Positions 34,577-46,098 of a DNA stretch of 64,000 nt are shown piece after piece; position 1 is the stretch's first letter, and each line of letters begins with the position of its first letter. A model generated the notes under the pieces. The model saw only the letters and a list, made by a program, of their open reading frames with translations, had not been told where the DNA came from and did not search any database. The DNA lies in the NCBI GenBank assembly GCA_023231475.1, contig JALJEE010000525.1, positions 37,105-101,104 of the forward strand, read 5' to 3'. The position numbers and the translations under genes were made by a program. Source of the DNA: Seison nebaliae. Its lineage: Eukaryota > Rotifera > Pararotatoria > Seisonacea > Seisonidae.

Positions 34577-36022
34577 TTATTTTGTTTGGAATAAATCGAA
34601 AGCATCAGATTTCAACAATTGTGATTCTACAAATCGAACATAATCATTATCAATAGGAAATTCGTTGATGATCTGTTCCAATGCCATTACCTGATATCGA
34701 TCATCCGTTTTTTTTAGAATGTTCAATTCTTTTAATGATGAAATGGCTGAAAGGAAATTAATTTGGAAATCGATTCGTTTTTTTGAATTTGAATTCGTTA
34801 ATCGACTACTCATCCATTCATTGATTCGTCCTTCAATCATTTGTTGAGTGGCACCATTAATTGGGAGCCAATTAGTGATCTTCTTATCATGACTATCAAT
34901 AAATATCGGTTGCATATGTAAAAGTGTAAAATAGATGAGAAGAGTTTCTTTATATTTCTGATCGATTACATCATCTAAAAGAATGGGAAGTAACGGAAGA
35001 TTTTTTATACAATTCTCATTTTGTCGATGAATGATATCTATGAGGAATTTCTGTCGTCTTTTATTAATGAAATTCTCTTGTAATTGATAGAGGGATAAAG
35101 TAGATAAGAATGAAGTGAAGAGAATTTGATTCATTTCAATATTAATTCCTCTCATTAACAATATGTGATTGATGAATAAACTTCCTCCAAAAACAAATGT
35201 CGAATATTTGGCTATTAATTGAAATGTTCTTTCAATATAATCACTCTCTAATTCTTGGAGATGAATGGGGAAAATATTCTCAATATTATCCTCCTCTACT
35301 CTATTATATCCTCCAATATTAATCATTTTATCATCCTCCCATAATACCACAATATTCTCGAAAGATTTCATTTGTTTCTTCTGGAAGAAATTCACTTTCT
35401 TCTCAACTTCTCCAATCGGTTCTCGGATCCATATGGAAATATTTTGTTTCTTCTTCTCATCCAATTTGACGATGAGACCATATCGTTTAAATAAATTCCG
35501 TTTCTTAATCAAATCATCATAATCATATTCGACGAATGAAGAAATTTTCAATAAATTTCGAATATTATGACGGAAAAAGAATCGATAATCTTTCTTTTTC
35601 TCCCAATTATCTATGGATGTCGATCGAATATTCATTTCATTTGCCGCATTAAATAATGACTAAAATGAATAAATTTCAACCGTGGAAAAATTTTCAATTG
35701 AAAATTATTGAAAATTAACTTGAAGTTCTTTTAAATGTGAGAGATAATGTCTCGTTAGTTTATGGTCGATGATACTAATAACTTTCATCAACATATCTTC
35801 TTTCTCCTTTATCGATTTCTCCTTTCCAAATAAATTATTTCGTTCGATTATCGATTGATCTTGTAGAAGTAATCGAGTGAACGTCGATCGACTGACGTTT
35901 GGCAAAGTTTCTGGTTGCGTTCTAACATTATCCGATTTCACTTCTCTTCCACTGCTACTGCTAATAACTCCTCCCAACATCGATCTACTCGTCCTAATAA
36001 TGTTTTGGAGTTGTCTGATCAT
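34577..36022 (-). CDS. TMEM143: TMEM143-like DUF3754 membrane protein, two exons
   Basis: Exons 36022-35720 and 35659-34577 join in phase 0 over a 60-bp intron (GTTAAT donor, TTTTAG acceptor), giving 461 residues; human TMEM143 has 459. TMEM143 is a poorly characterised protein assigned to mitochondria. The order of conserved features matches DUF3754. First is a basic N-terminus followed by FTRLLLQD, then FFQKKQMKSFENIVVLWED. Next comes a two-helix membrane hairpin around residues 255-300 (FVFGGSLFINHILLMRG and ILFTSFLSTLSLYQL). A helical C-terminal region with YKETLLIYFTLL and GRINEWMSSRL follows. Sequence identity is low, so the call depends on this order and on the near-identical total length. 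The stop lies 336 bp upstream of the NEK4-like ATG on the same strand. Confidence 0.65.
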
Positions 36023-36695
36023 TTTGTGAAGTTCCTACTTTCTTTTTAAAAAAAAATCTCTCAGAAGCTTCTCTTATAAAATTAATTTCATTCATACATT
36101 TTATTAATAGAAAATGACTATTTTTTTTTGAAGGTATTAATTAGAGTTATATTCTCGTACTAATGCCTAAAATAATTTTAGAAGAATTCATCCAAAAATA
36201 GATGAACAACATGAATCAAATAAGAGAAGAAAATCGCATTCATTTCTTATACATTTCATTTATCATTCTCGAAGATACGATAACAGAAACGTCATCATCA
36301 GACATTTTTAATCGATTCATGTCAAACTTCAAAAAGTGTATATGTTCCAAACTATATATTTTTTTTAATTCAACAAATCCCCGCAGGCTAAATTAATAAG
36401 CATTAATAAGGGATAACTCATCTGATATATAAGGGCTTTAGTCTCATAAACATGTGTTAGTAGGAAAAGAGGAATTAACGAGGAAACGTTGAAATTGTTC
36501 ATTATAGAACGGACGGCTTCTTCATCGTAAATAATAGTTACGGAAAAAGTTGACAAGAGTGAAGAATAATTGACATTGATTAAATGATGGAAATAAGAAG
36601 AAATAAAATCCAAAACTCTTTCCGAGTATTTGATAGACAGAAGAAGTGATAAGAACTTCAATTCATAGATAGAAAACATAAATGCTCTGTTGAAA

Positions 36696-36926
36696 TCAAT
36701 TTCTTTTGAAATGAAAACGAATTGGAAATCTTGAAATATTTGACATAATTGACGATGGATGATGATTACATATGATTCCTACATTAGTCAACCGATTATT
36801 AATGTATTCACTAATCTTTTTAAATTGACGAACTTTGTTCGAACATACCAGAATGTCATCTACATATACAATAACTGCAGGAAAGGATATCGAACTGTTT
36901 TTTTTTAAATAAAATTTCACGACCAA
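36696..36926 (-). pseudogene. Reverse-transcriptase fragment, Ty1/copia-like
   Basis: A 76-codon minus-strand frame contains the polymerase active-site signature VIVYVDDILVCSN. It is preceded by a short strand (FYLKKNSS) and followed by a Lys/Asn-rich helix. YVDD with flanking VIV and ILV is typical of the copia group. The rest of pol, integrase, protease and both LTRs are absent nearby and the frame decays after the helix, so this is a truncated remnant. A BEL or Penelope source cannot be excluded from one motif. Confidence 0.5.
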
Positions 36927-37007
36927 ATGTTAAAATGGATAGTGAAAAATTGAGAAATTTATTTATCTGAATTTCTTTCCAATTTATTTTCAAACTACTT
37001 AAATAAA

Positions 37008-37029
37008 AGTATTTCGCTAACGAAATACT
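37008..37029. repeat. Perfect 9-bp inverted repeat (hairpin)
   Basis: AGTATTTCG, then the 4-nt loop CTAA, then CGAAATACT. It sits just beyond the 5' end of the reverse-transcriptase fragment and could be an element end or a chance palindrome. Confidence 0.5.
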
Positions 37030-37464
37030 ATAAATAAACGACTCTCGTTCAACAATATTGGTAGAAAGGAGAATAATATTGTTAAAAAGAAGAAAAAAAA
37101 TTTGAGAAATTTAAATAAAAATTAACGAAAAAAATTAGTTTTTCGTGCAAAATTTTTCGCTGATTCTACCTCGATTTCGCGCCAATGACGATTCGAAATA
37201 TTCTCATTCTCCTTCACAATTTTCTGATAATTTCTTATTTCATTTTTCATCGTTCTCTTTAATTCTCCTTCACATTTCAATTGATTCTAACGAAAAAGAA
37301 GTTTTTTTAGAGAAAAGTTTGAAAAGAAAAATGAACTTGTCGATTTTCTTTTTGTTCTTTCTTCAATTCACTCGTCTCTTTCTCAATGCAATTTGCCAAT
37401 AATTCATATTTATCTTTATAACTGGATGAAGAGAAATTAGAAAAAAATTCAAAAAAAAATTTAA

Positions 37465-39186
37465 CTAATTTTCAATTGACGCCAATTGATCTCGTCGTCT
37501 ATTCAATAGAGTTTCCTGTTCATTTTTTATCCATTTGTTCGTTTGGAGAACGTCAGTTTTCTGTTTTTTCACCAAATCACGATATAATCGTTTTAAAGCC
37601 ACTTCGTCGATTGATTGTTGAGAGGCGATTCGAGATTTGAGATGAGATTGAAATTCTTCATATTCTTTCATGGCTCTCGCACGTTCTCCTCTTCGTTCTC
37701 TTATCGCATTCTTTGCCATTAATTCCGTTTTCTTCTTTTCTCTCATATCTTTCGCTCGTTGCAAATGTTTCTCCTCATTCAACAATTTTTCTATTCTTCT
37801 TCGATGTTCGTTGGTGACATTTCGAATCATATAAATATCGTCGTCTGCTGTCAATACTTTCTTTTTCAGTTGACTAATCAATTTTTCATGAGATGTCTGT
37901 AAACGATTGAGAGTGAAAAGAACATCTTTTGAAATGCGCTGACGATCACCTTGAAAAATTGCTCCAATACAATAATCAACAATATTCGTTGGTAATGGCG
38001 ATTCCTGTTTTATTTCAACAATCGAACTTCGTTTCTTCATCGCTGATTTATTATCAGAACTACGAAAACGATTCGTTCTTTTCTTTTTACCTTTCGACAT
38101 TAACGATTTTCCTCGGACATTCTCTTTTTTACAATTCCGTCGAGTATTTCTTTTTTCTTCTAAATGATTTTCATGATTGGTGGCTAATCGATTAATCTCG
38201 TCATCATGTAACCGTGTTAATGATTGTGTTGGATCGATGTCTTCATAGACATCTAACAAATATCTCTTCATTTCATTCGCATTCGTCTCAGTATCTTCTT
38301 CAGTCCCTTTTGGCGATATCTCATTTATCTCCATCTCATCATTTCTTCTTTCATCACTACTTTCCGTTGGAATTGAAGAGACGTCTAATATAGTAGTAGC
38401 TGAATGGAATAATTTCTTCGTATCGTTCAAAGAAAGACATTGAAATAATTTTTCAATATTTTCCTCTTTTTTCGAAAATTCCTGAAGATTTTCACCAAAT
38501 TTCTTCTTTACAAATTCATTCAAATTCTTCACAAAATCTTTTTCTAACGGAAATTTCGGATCGAGAATCTGTCTCAAATTTCCAACATCATCTTTCTCCT
38601 TCTTCTCACCATCTTCTCCTCGTTCGAGAGTGGAGACTGTTCCTAACGTTTCCAAATCCCTCTTTTTCATCAATTCATTCACATTCTCTTTTTTTTCTTC
38701 TAAAATTTCTTTTTTCTTTCTTTCCGTCGTGGATTCGATTCGAGTAGAAGAATCGATTATATTTCTCGAATTATCAGAAATTGTATGAATGAATTTGGAG
38801 AGATGTAAAAATATCGATAATAAATTAGAGATCGATTGAAAATTTTTATTTTTTATATCAATTGAACGAATATGAGACAAATCCTCACTAATACAATCAT
38901 CAGCTAACGAATCGATAATTAATTGTAATCTGTCAACTTGTTTGTTTTCTTTGTCATAAAATAAGAGCAAAGTTTCAACATCAAATATTTGTTCGTAGAG
39001 TAACACGAAAAATTGTTCATTTATATCTTCCATATCTTTCAATTCATGACCTCTCAAACTCTCAATATTATTCAAGATTTCATTGGCCATACAAAGCAGA
39101 TTGTTAGATGAATTGGAAGTAGAAAGAAGATCAGAAGAAGATCTCGTTGTATCTTTCGACGAGTATAATTGGGAAAGATTTGACAT
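37465..39186 (-). CDS. CEP95: CEP95-like centrosomal coiled-coil protein
   Basis: An intronless 573-residue frame from ATG 39186; the frame is open 15 codons further but without ATG. CEP95 is a centrosome and spindle-pole protein with an N-terminal calponin-homology-like domain. Residues about 30-120 match that domain in order: MANEILNNIESLRGHELKDM, then FVLLYEQIF, then LQLIIDSLADDCISEDLSHI and a NLLSIFLHLSKFIH helix. The middle is charged and low complexity, and residues about 430-573 are long Lys/Arg/Glu-rich coiled coil. Human CEP95 has about 820 residues, so this one is shorter. The N-terminal match is the main evidence. It lies on - between the retroelement relic and the four-helix protein gene. 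Confidence 0.7.
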   Translation of the reverse strand: MSNLSQLYSSKDTTRSSSDLLSTSNSSNNLLCMANEILNNIESLRGHELKDMEDINEQFFVLLYEQIFDVETLLLFYDKENKQVDRLQLIIDSLADDCISEDLSHIRSIDIKNKNFQSISNLLSIFLHLSKFIHTISDNSRNIIDSSTRIESTTERKKKEILEEKKENVNELMKKRDLETLGTVSTLERGEDGEKKEKDDVGNLRQILDPKFPLEKDFVKNLNEFVKKKFGENLQEFSKKEENIEKLFQCLSLNDTKKLFHSATTILDVSSIPTESSDERRNDEMEINEISPKGTEEDTETNANEMKRYLLDVYEDIDPTQSLTRLHDDEINRLATNHENHLEEKRNTRRNCKKENVRGKSLMSKGKKKRTNRFRSSDNKSAMKKRSSIVEIKQESPLPTNIVDYCIGAIFQGDRQRISKDVLFTLNRLQTSHEKLISQLKKKVLTADDDIYMIRNVTNEHRRRIEKLLNEEKHLQRAKDMREKKKTELMAKNAIRERRGERARAMKEYEEFQSHLKSRIASQQSIDEVALKRLYRDLVKKQKTDVLQTNKWIKNEQETLLNRRRDQLASIEN

Positions 39187-39669
39187 TTTTCTTTCACGTA
39201 TTTTTCTTCTTTTATTCTCAAATAATCCCACAGGGATTGTGGTGCTTCAGATTTTGCTTCTGAAATTATTTTCCCCATAGTCACAGGTTAAATGGAAAAA
39301 AAGGTAGAATAACATTAGAAAATTATTCTGACGAAATTTTCACATTCAAATTTTTAGCTTTACCTCCAAAATTTTCCCCAAATATTTGAAAAAAATTTTC
39401 CAATTTACAAATGTTATCCAAATGTTGGACATGGATAAATTTTTATGCAATTCAAAATTACAGGTAAAATAAGAAGATTGAAAGAAGGATGGTAAATTGT
39501 AAATGAGAAACGCAGAAATTTTATTTATCTCATAGAGTGATTATGTATAAAAGTGAGATAAAAGAGATGAAAAATTAGAAATTAGTTATTCGTTTGAGAA
39601 AGAAATGAATAAATTGATGATAATTGTGGAATGAATTGAAATGGAAGAGTTGTTGTGAGAGAATGAAAA
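39187..39669. other. Spacer upstream of the CEP95-like gene
   Basis: This 483 bp stretch is the 5' flank of the CEP95-like gene and the 3' flank of the next minus-strand gene. A minus frame at 39284 starting MTMGKIISEAK overlaps the CEP95 start in another frame. It is probably 5' UTR. Confidence 0.4.
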
Positions 39670-40692
39670 TTAATTACAAATATATTCAGAAAACTTTTGG
39701 AATGAGAAGACATGGCGATGGATGAAATAGAGTAGTGAGATAATGAGAAAGAGGAGGAGAATACTGAAAATTGTTAAGGGAATGTAAAAGTAGAAGGGAT
39801 CGATCTCTCCATTGACACTCTGGAAATTCCAAAGTTGACTGGTTAGGCCAATACCACCAGTAATGGAGAGAATGGAGAGAATGAAAAATGTAAAGAAAAC
39901 AAGAAATCCGGCACAGTACACCCAAAGGAGAAGTGTAACGATTGTTTGGTGGGAGCGGAAATAGCCGGTCAACAGAATGAGAACAGATGTTGTTATACAG
40001 AATACACCTGTCCATATACCGGCAGCTGCTTGATATGTTAGTCCAATTCGATAAGCAGTTGCGATGGATTGAAGAATAATAATAATTAAACCGATTAAAA
40101 AGAAGCCCACGCCAATAAATTGCATTGTACTATTGGGCCAATATTCTTTAATTCTATCATCGATCGTCATCTTCATACTATGACGTCGTTCTCTGTCGAG
40201 TTCTTTCTGAAATTTTGACATTTCTAAAATTAGAGACGAAATCAATTTTCCTATTATCCAATTTGAGAATAGTAAGAGATGACTAACGAATCTGTTCAAC
40301 GAACATTGGATTTCGATCATCCTTCAAATTATTCGAATATCCATTTTGTTCACGTCCAATCTTTCCTACATCGTCCGATGTGAATCCCGTAAAATTTTTA
40401 TTCGTATCAACAATCAACGGAACTAATGTATTAGAATAATTGTGAGGATGTTGTTGTTGTTGTTGTTGTTGTTGATGTTTGTGATTGAAATTGGCTGCTT
40501 CGATCTCTTCTCGCATTTTAGAAGGTAATTGTTGATGAATATGACTGAAATCATCTGGTGTAATTGGTACGTCGAGATTGTAAACACCTTCAGTTGGTTC
40601 GTCATTTCCTGTAAGAAATTGATTGAAAATTCACAAGACAACAATGTTGTTGAATGAATGAAATTGTTCTAACCTGAAACAAATGATTTCAT
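39670..40692 (-). CDS. Four-helix membrane protein with Gln-rich N-terminus, three exons
   Basis: Exons 40692-40674, 40608-40288 and 40223-39670 give 297 residues. The introns (65 and 64 bp) are phase 1 with GTTAGA and GTTAGT donors. The first exon is only 19 nt (MKSFVS plus one base). Residues 1-115 are cytosolic-type with an eight-residue Gln run. A short charged segment follows (KELDRERRHSMKM), then four hydrophobic segments at about 135-155, 165-190, 200-225 and 245-270. The AAAGIWTGVF block at the start of the second helix resembles the CD20/MS4A and MARVEL-type tetraspan groups. Both ends would be cytosolic. I cannot assign a family with confidence. Confidence 0.7.
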
Positions 40693-41767
40693 ATCGTCAA
40701 AAGGTTAGTGGAGGGAATGATGAATTTCGAAATTTTAACGTAAAATGAAGAAAAGATTTGAAGGAAAAAGAATAGATAAATTTTTTGTATTTCCTTTTAC
40801 AATGAAACAGTTCTAATAACATAAAACGATTGTCGAGAAGAATTGAAAAGGAATGGAGGGTGGGAGTGAGATGGAGTGTGTACGGAAGGAGAAATAGAAA
40901 AGAGAGAAATGTTTAGATAAAATAATTTTTGAAGCGAATTTCTTGTAAAAAGAAATCGAGAGGATTGTCGTCAGTAAATCAATTCGAGTTTAAAACGAGA
41001 AATTTTTAGCAAGATTTTATTACGAGAGAATCACTCTTGAGAATTAGAATGATTAATTGAATTTTCTAAGAAAATTATTAATTTGTTGTTCATTGGGGAA
41101 ATTGGTTGGAAGTCAAATGTAAGGCCTCTTCTTCATTTACTCAATACTCTTCCAACAACAACAGTGAATTGTTAGGATAATTATGTGAAGGAACATTGGG
41201 TTTGCCATATTTCTTCTTTCATATTCTCCGTTGAGTCGATTATCCTTTGTAGAAGATATTCTGAATGATTACTATTGAACATTAGTTCACCTCTCATCAA
41301 TCGAACAATATTAATTGTGAAAGTTGTTACTATTAAATTTCTTTTTTTTCTTCAAGTTAACTTCTCCCACTGAGAGGAATGCATAATCAAATTATCATTT
41401 ATTCTTAGTCATATTCATACATACACATACACACACACACAAATATATAGAACACAATAATTCTTCATATTTTTTTCATAACAATTACTCAATATTCTTA
41501 CACAAAAACACAATATCTGCCCATGCACCTGTTATGAAATGTATTTCATATTAATTTAAACGAGAGAGATCCAACCGAAGTATCTTCTTACACTTCTTCT
41601 ATCCCCATACTCTATTTATAATAATAATAAAAAAGTGGAAGAATATTCATCTTTCTTCCCTCCAATACTTTCTCCATGTATTCGAATCAGTTAACGAAAA
41701 TCAGCATCGTTCTTAATCCAATCGAATCGTGAGACTTCCGTCGATAGTGAAAGAAGAAATCAATTCA
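40693..41767. other. Divergent region between the four-helix gene (-) and CHIP (+)
   Basis: 1.07 kb, A/T-rich, holding the start-proximal sequence of both genes. A short CA-type microsatellite (ACATACACATACACACACAC) lies at about 41427. No coding signal is seen. Confidence 0.4.
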
Positions 41768-43666
41768 ATGAAGAACAATGAAAATGATTTGGTGAATGAG
41801 AATGATTCAGTTGGAATTGAAAAGGCTCCTCTGAAATCCTTGTCGTGTACGTCGTCCCTTCCCTCGTCATCATCCCAATTGTCGTTCAAATCGTCCGATC
41901 ACAAATTTAATGATAGTCATCAATTGATTACTTCTCAAATCATTACGGCTACTTCAACCGCTCCCTCTGACAATTATAAGAATTCATTAAACTTCTTTCA
42001 ACCATCCATTAAATCGACCTCCTCTTCATCCATATCTGCTCTACCCAAAACACCAACATCAACCATCAGAACGACATTCGATTCGAATTTAGTTGAACTC
42101 TCATCCATTTCATCTACATTTACATCGAGTACGACATCATCTTCAGCGTCATTACCTTCAACATCGCCAATCTTCTCTGTATCTTCAACAATTGCAACAA
42201 CAGAAACGACAACTTCATCGACATTGACGACAACACCTGCATTAGTGGTGACATCGTCAGTAGTGGATAAGAAGAAATCGAATGAAAAAAAGAAGAAAAT
42301 TAATTTCTTCCAATTAGCTAATCGATTATTGAGAAATAATAATTTTGTTGAAGCTGATTATTATTATCAATTAGCAATGAAGAATGGAACGGCATCAACT
42401 ATCATTCCTGTCACTTCACCACCATCTGTCCCTATACCATCAATAAATACGAATGCACAATCTAATCCTCCTCCTCTTCCCTTATCCACAACATCGACAA
42501 ATCAAATTAATTCCACTCAAATACTTCAACGTGCCATCGTAGCAGTAAATCGTGCACTTTGTCATTTGCAACTCCAACAATATCAGACATGTATCGATTT
42601 ATGTGAACACGCTTTAATTCTATTGAGACAGGAATCGTCATCAACCATCACATGGAATGGTCCAGTGACGGTGGCGAAACGTTATTTAATAAAAGACAAA
42701 ATTGACGATCGTCATTCTCACCATCACAATGACGAAATTGTCATTCATCGTTCATCCGATACGACATCACCTCGATCGAATAAATCGGGACATGAAATTT
42801 CGACAACGACTCCAATACCTGCACCAATACCACCACAATCATCATCGTCATTGAATAAATATGATGGAGTGAATTATATCGATCATTTATCGATCGATGA
42901 TGCGAAATTGAAAGGAAATAGTAAGAAAAAAAGTTTCTTCTCTTGTGGAGCATTTCGTCTTCTCCATATTTATGGATGTCGTTGGAGTGAAGAATTAGGA
43001 AATGTCGCTAAAGAAGCATTACGAGCATCAGGTTGTGTAAAACGACGTCAACGAATTGTAATGACTGAGATCAAAGCTCATTATTATTTAGGAGAAAGTA
43101 AAATGAATTTGGGACGTTTAGATCATGCTTATCGACATCTTCAATTAGCTCACGATCTCTCACAACAAAATCATTTCAATTTCGGTGACGAAATAACATA
43201 TGCATTACGTCGGATTAAACGAGAAATCGATGAACGAGATAATGGTGAAATGGAGAAATCATCAAATGAATTCTTTCAATTCCTTTATCAACTCTTCGAC
43301 AAGAAATCATCTATTGACGATTTGGATGATGAGAAATTGGAACAATTCCGAAATAAATTAGAAGAAGTTGAAAATTTATCAAAACTTTTCCATCAAAAAC
43401 GGATCAATATTCCGGATACATTATGTGGTAAGATTTCCTTCGAATTGATGACCGATCCCGTTATTACACCTGATGGAATTACTTATGATCGAACTTGTAT
43501 CGAACAACATCTCCAACGAATCGGTCGATTCGATCCACTCACACGTCAATCGTTGACTCGAGATCAACTCGTACCGAATTTAGCATTGAAAGAGTTGATA
43601 AATGATTTCATGACTGAATATAAAATTAAACGATATGAACCAATTCCGCTTAAATCGAAAAAATAA
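41768..43666 (+). CDS. STUB1: CHIP/STUB1 E3 ubiquitin ligase with large insertions
   Basis: An intronless 632-residue protein from ATG 41768; the frame extends 13 codons upstream without ATG. CHIP binds Hsp70/Hsp90 C-termini through TPRs and ubiquitinates clients through a U-box. The U-box at about residues 547-615 is very well conserved: [31 protein letters not shown]-type [14 protein letters not shown] and [15 protein letters not shown] pieces are at about 177-205 ([20 protein letters not shown]), 250-288 ([19 protein letters not shown]) and 431-470 ([28 protein letters not shown], shown here as separate helices), followed by NFGDEI. Human CHIP has 303 residues with contiguous TPRs. Here about 175 Ser/Thr-rich residues precede TPR1, about 45 split TPR1 from TPR2, and about 140 split TPR2 from TPR3. 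The coiled-coil dimer region is also present but divergent. Confidence 0.92.
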   Translation: MKNNENDLVNENDSVGIEKAPLKSLSCTSSLPSSSSQLSFKSSDHKFNDSHQLITSQIITATSTAPSDNYKNSLNFFQPSIKSTSSSSISALPKTPTSTIRTTFDSNLVELSSISSTFTSSTTSSSASLPSTSPIFSVSSTIATTETTTSSTLTTTPALVVTSSVVDKKKSNEKKKKINFFQLANRLLRNNNFVEADYYYQLAMKNGTASTIIPVTSPPSVPIPSINTNAQSNPPPLPLSTTSTNQINSTQILQRAIVAVNRALCHLQLQQYQTCIDLCEHALILLRQESSSTITWNGPVTVAKRYLIKDKIDDRHSHHHNDEIVIHRSSDTTSPRSNKSGHEISTTTPIPAPIPPQSSSSLNKYDGVNYIDHLSIDDAKLKGNSKKKSFFSCGAFRLLHIYGCRWSEELGNVAKEALRASGCVKRRQRIVMTEIKAHYYLGESKMNLGRLDHAYRHLQLAHDLSQQNHFNFGDEITYALRRIKREIDERDNGEMEKSSNEFFQFLYQLFDKKSSIDDLDDEKLEQFRNKLEEVENLSKLFHQKRINIPDTLCGKISFELMTDPVITPDGITYDRTCIEQHLQRIGRFDPLTRQSLTRDQLVPNLALKELINDFMTEYKIKRYEPIPLKSKK

Positions 43667-44189
43667 TTTAAATTTTTTCTTATGTTTTGCTGGAGAAACA
43701 AAAGTATCTTTTTAGGCAATCTCACAATCCGATAAATTTATGTTTGATCAACAAATGAAATTCTTTCCCGAACAAACTGATTTTTCTCCTATGGAGAATT
43801 TAAAGTCGAAAATTATTATTATTATCATCATCAATATCATTCTTCGCAACTCATCCATCAGTTTTGTTGGTGGAAAATGAATCAATAAAAGAATTTCAAA
43901 TCGAAAATATATGAAATTTTTTGAAAAGATTCTATTAAAATCATTTCTCTAACATCCATATTGATTGAATGATTGATAGATTAATTAATTGATTTATTTA
44001 TTTATTTATTGATTGATTGATTGATTGATTGATGATAATGATGACAACGATGATGATTATGAGATGAAAGATTCGATATCAAGGAAACGGTTCTGATGAA
44101 AAACAATATTTGTTGAAACAAAAAGAAAATTATTTATTTTTATTCAAATTCTCCTTCTCTCCATATAATTCCTTCGGAATATATTATTC
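43667..44189. other. Convergent 3' region, CHIP (+) and LRRC56 (-)
   Basis: 523 bp shared as 3' flank. It contains an AATAAA signal at about 43883 for CHIP and the tetranucleotide microsatellite listed separately. Confidence 0.5.
43990..44033. repeat. (ATTT)n-(GATT)n compound microsatellite
   Basis: Five ATTT units run directly into about six GATT units, then (GAT)-rich sequence to about 44055. Confidence 0.85.
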
Positions 44190-46098
44190 TCATTCGTTAG
44201 TCGAGTGGATCTGATGATATTTTTTATTTATTTGATTTAATTGACTGTTAGTATCATTATTCGCATGATCCATCCGACGATAATTTTTAAACGGTTTCTT
44301 ATGAAATTTTTCAGTATTATTCTTCTCATCTACAACAAACGTTCTTCTGGTCATTCTTTCACTGATTTGTGGTCGATTTCGATCCGTCGTCTTTTCTTTT
44401 ATATTTTTCTTATTCTCTTTAATAAATTTATTGGAATATTTGATAGTTTCATTCGTTCCGTCCATTGATTTTGACCAATTCTTCTCATTTCTTATATTAT
44501 TCGAATGAGTTGAATGATAATTATCTTCTTTAATCGATGTGGAACGTGGAGTGATTTCATCAATTTCTACTTCTTCTTCACCTTCGTCTTCATCATCTGT
44601 TTCGATAATTAGACGATTCTCTAATAATAATTGTCTCTGTGGAAGACTGGAGGATAATCGTTGTTGGAATTGTTGACACTCTTTCCGAATATCATCAAGT
44701 TCTTCATTCGTTGAATCGTTTCGAGTATTATTGACAGATGAATGTTCTGTCGACCATTCTGATTTGTTTGGTCGTCGGTTTCTGAATAGTGCTCGAGTTA
44801 AATTTCCTTGAATGGCTGCACCTTTTGTCAAATCACTAACATAATTATCAGTTGGTTCTTGAAAGAATTTGTCATTCTTGTTAAATAATTGTTTGATAAG
44901 TGAAGGCGTTTCCGTTAAATTTCTCATGGCGGTTTTGGGTCGAGCCGTTAACGTCAATTCTGATCGATTACTAATTGCTGGTGATTTGAGAGAGAGTGAT
45001 GTTCCTGGTCGAATATTGGAGAATGATTTATGTTCATTCTTCTTCTGATCGAAAGAGATTGTCGAAGAAATATTAGATGATGGTGATGGTGATGGTGATG
45101 AGAAAGATGGAATTTTTTCCTTCAATAATCCTTTATCTAAACACTCGTTAATGAAACTCCAATGACTACTGAATGTTGATGAATTGGAAGGATTGGATTG
45201 ATCCTTATCTCTCAATTTCTTCGATGATGATTCATCCAATTGTTTCAGATGAGGAAGATATTTAAATAATCGTCGTCGATATCTATCTAATTTCATTTCT
45301 TTTTTTCCTTCCCAATCTTTCATCAATCCATCGCAACATTTATTGCCTCTTAAGACGAGGGAAGTCAAATGTTTATTTAAACGAAGAAATTCGATCTCTT
45401 CAATATCTTCTATCAAATTATCCTCCAAATCTAAAATTCTCAAATTATCTAATAGACTGAGAGAAGTACCGATTTCTTTTATTCGATTGAATGGCAAATA
45501 AGCTTCCGACAAATTTGGCATAGATGTTCCAATTCCTTCCAAATCCTCCAAACCACAATTTCCCATGAATAATATTGTCAAATTTTTAAATTGCGTCCCT
45601 AAATTCCTAGAAAACATTGAAAACCGTATAAACATGAAACACAGTTGAAATATAAAAGAATGTTCATAATTTAAATAAATAAATAATAATAATAATAATT
45701 TATTTGAAAGTTGAAGGGAGGGTAACCTGATTTTTGTTATGAAACTATCAGTCAGTCTCAATTCTTTTAGATTTGGCATATAATGACCAAAATTACCGAA
45801 ACTTGTTCGATCCATATCGATAATTAATTCCAATTTCTTCACATCATTCAAATCTTTCACTTCCGTCAATTGTTTCTATTTGACATCGAGAATGTATTCG
45901 TATTTTATTTAATCAAAGTGAAACTAGTCGTGTTGGTGATAGATATTCCGTTAACAAATGTTCAGATTCACTTAATTCATTTTCATTCGGCATCGGATTC
46001 CAACCGTAATGACTCAAATTTAGTTGAACATATGCATCTTGAGTGGAAATCGTGGAGTCACTCGGTGTAAAGTGACCGGAATCGATTGAAGAGTTCAT
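44190..46098 (-). CDS. LRRC56: LRRC56-like leucine-rich repeat protein, three exons
   Basis: Exons 46098-45925, 45875-45727 and 45606-44190 give 579 residues (human 542). LRRC56 helps intraflagellar transport deliver dynein arms to motile cilia. The match covers the whole conserved part: YLSPTRL before the first intron, KKLELIIDM, then SFGNFGHYMPNLKELRL. Next come four to five LRRs (NLGTQFKNLTILFMGNCGLEDLEG, here spanning an exon join; LRILDLEDNLIEDIEEIEFL) and a cap with YRRRLFKYLPHLKQLDE. The C-terminal half is Ser/Asn-rich and disordered. Introns are 49 bp (phase 0, GTTTCA) and 120 bp (phase 2, GTTACC). The second intron is a multiple of three with no stop, so a naive frame reads through it; it is recognised as an intron because it breaks the repeat with a Leu/Phe-rich insert. 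Confidence 0.88.

Larger units (their letters stand above)
36023..37464. other. Relic-bearing spacer between CEP95-like and TMEM143-like genes
   Basis: This 1.44 kb stretch contains the reverse-transcriptase fragment listed separately. It also has an unassigned minus-strand open frame at 36365-36679 of 104 residues with membrane-like character, and a perfect hairpin at 37008-37029. No intact gene is supported. Confidence 0.4.

Noticed and set aside
40448-40475. (GTT)n run as a repeat element
   Set aside because: In-frame polyQ of the four-helix membrane protein on the minus strand.
45607-45726. Reading the Leu/Phe-rich stretch as part of LRRC56
   Set aside because: It interrupts the leucine-rich repeat pattern, is bounded by GTT...TAG, and removing it restores the repeat spacing.
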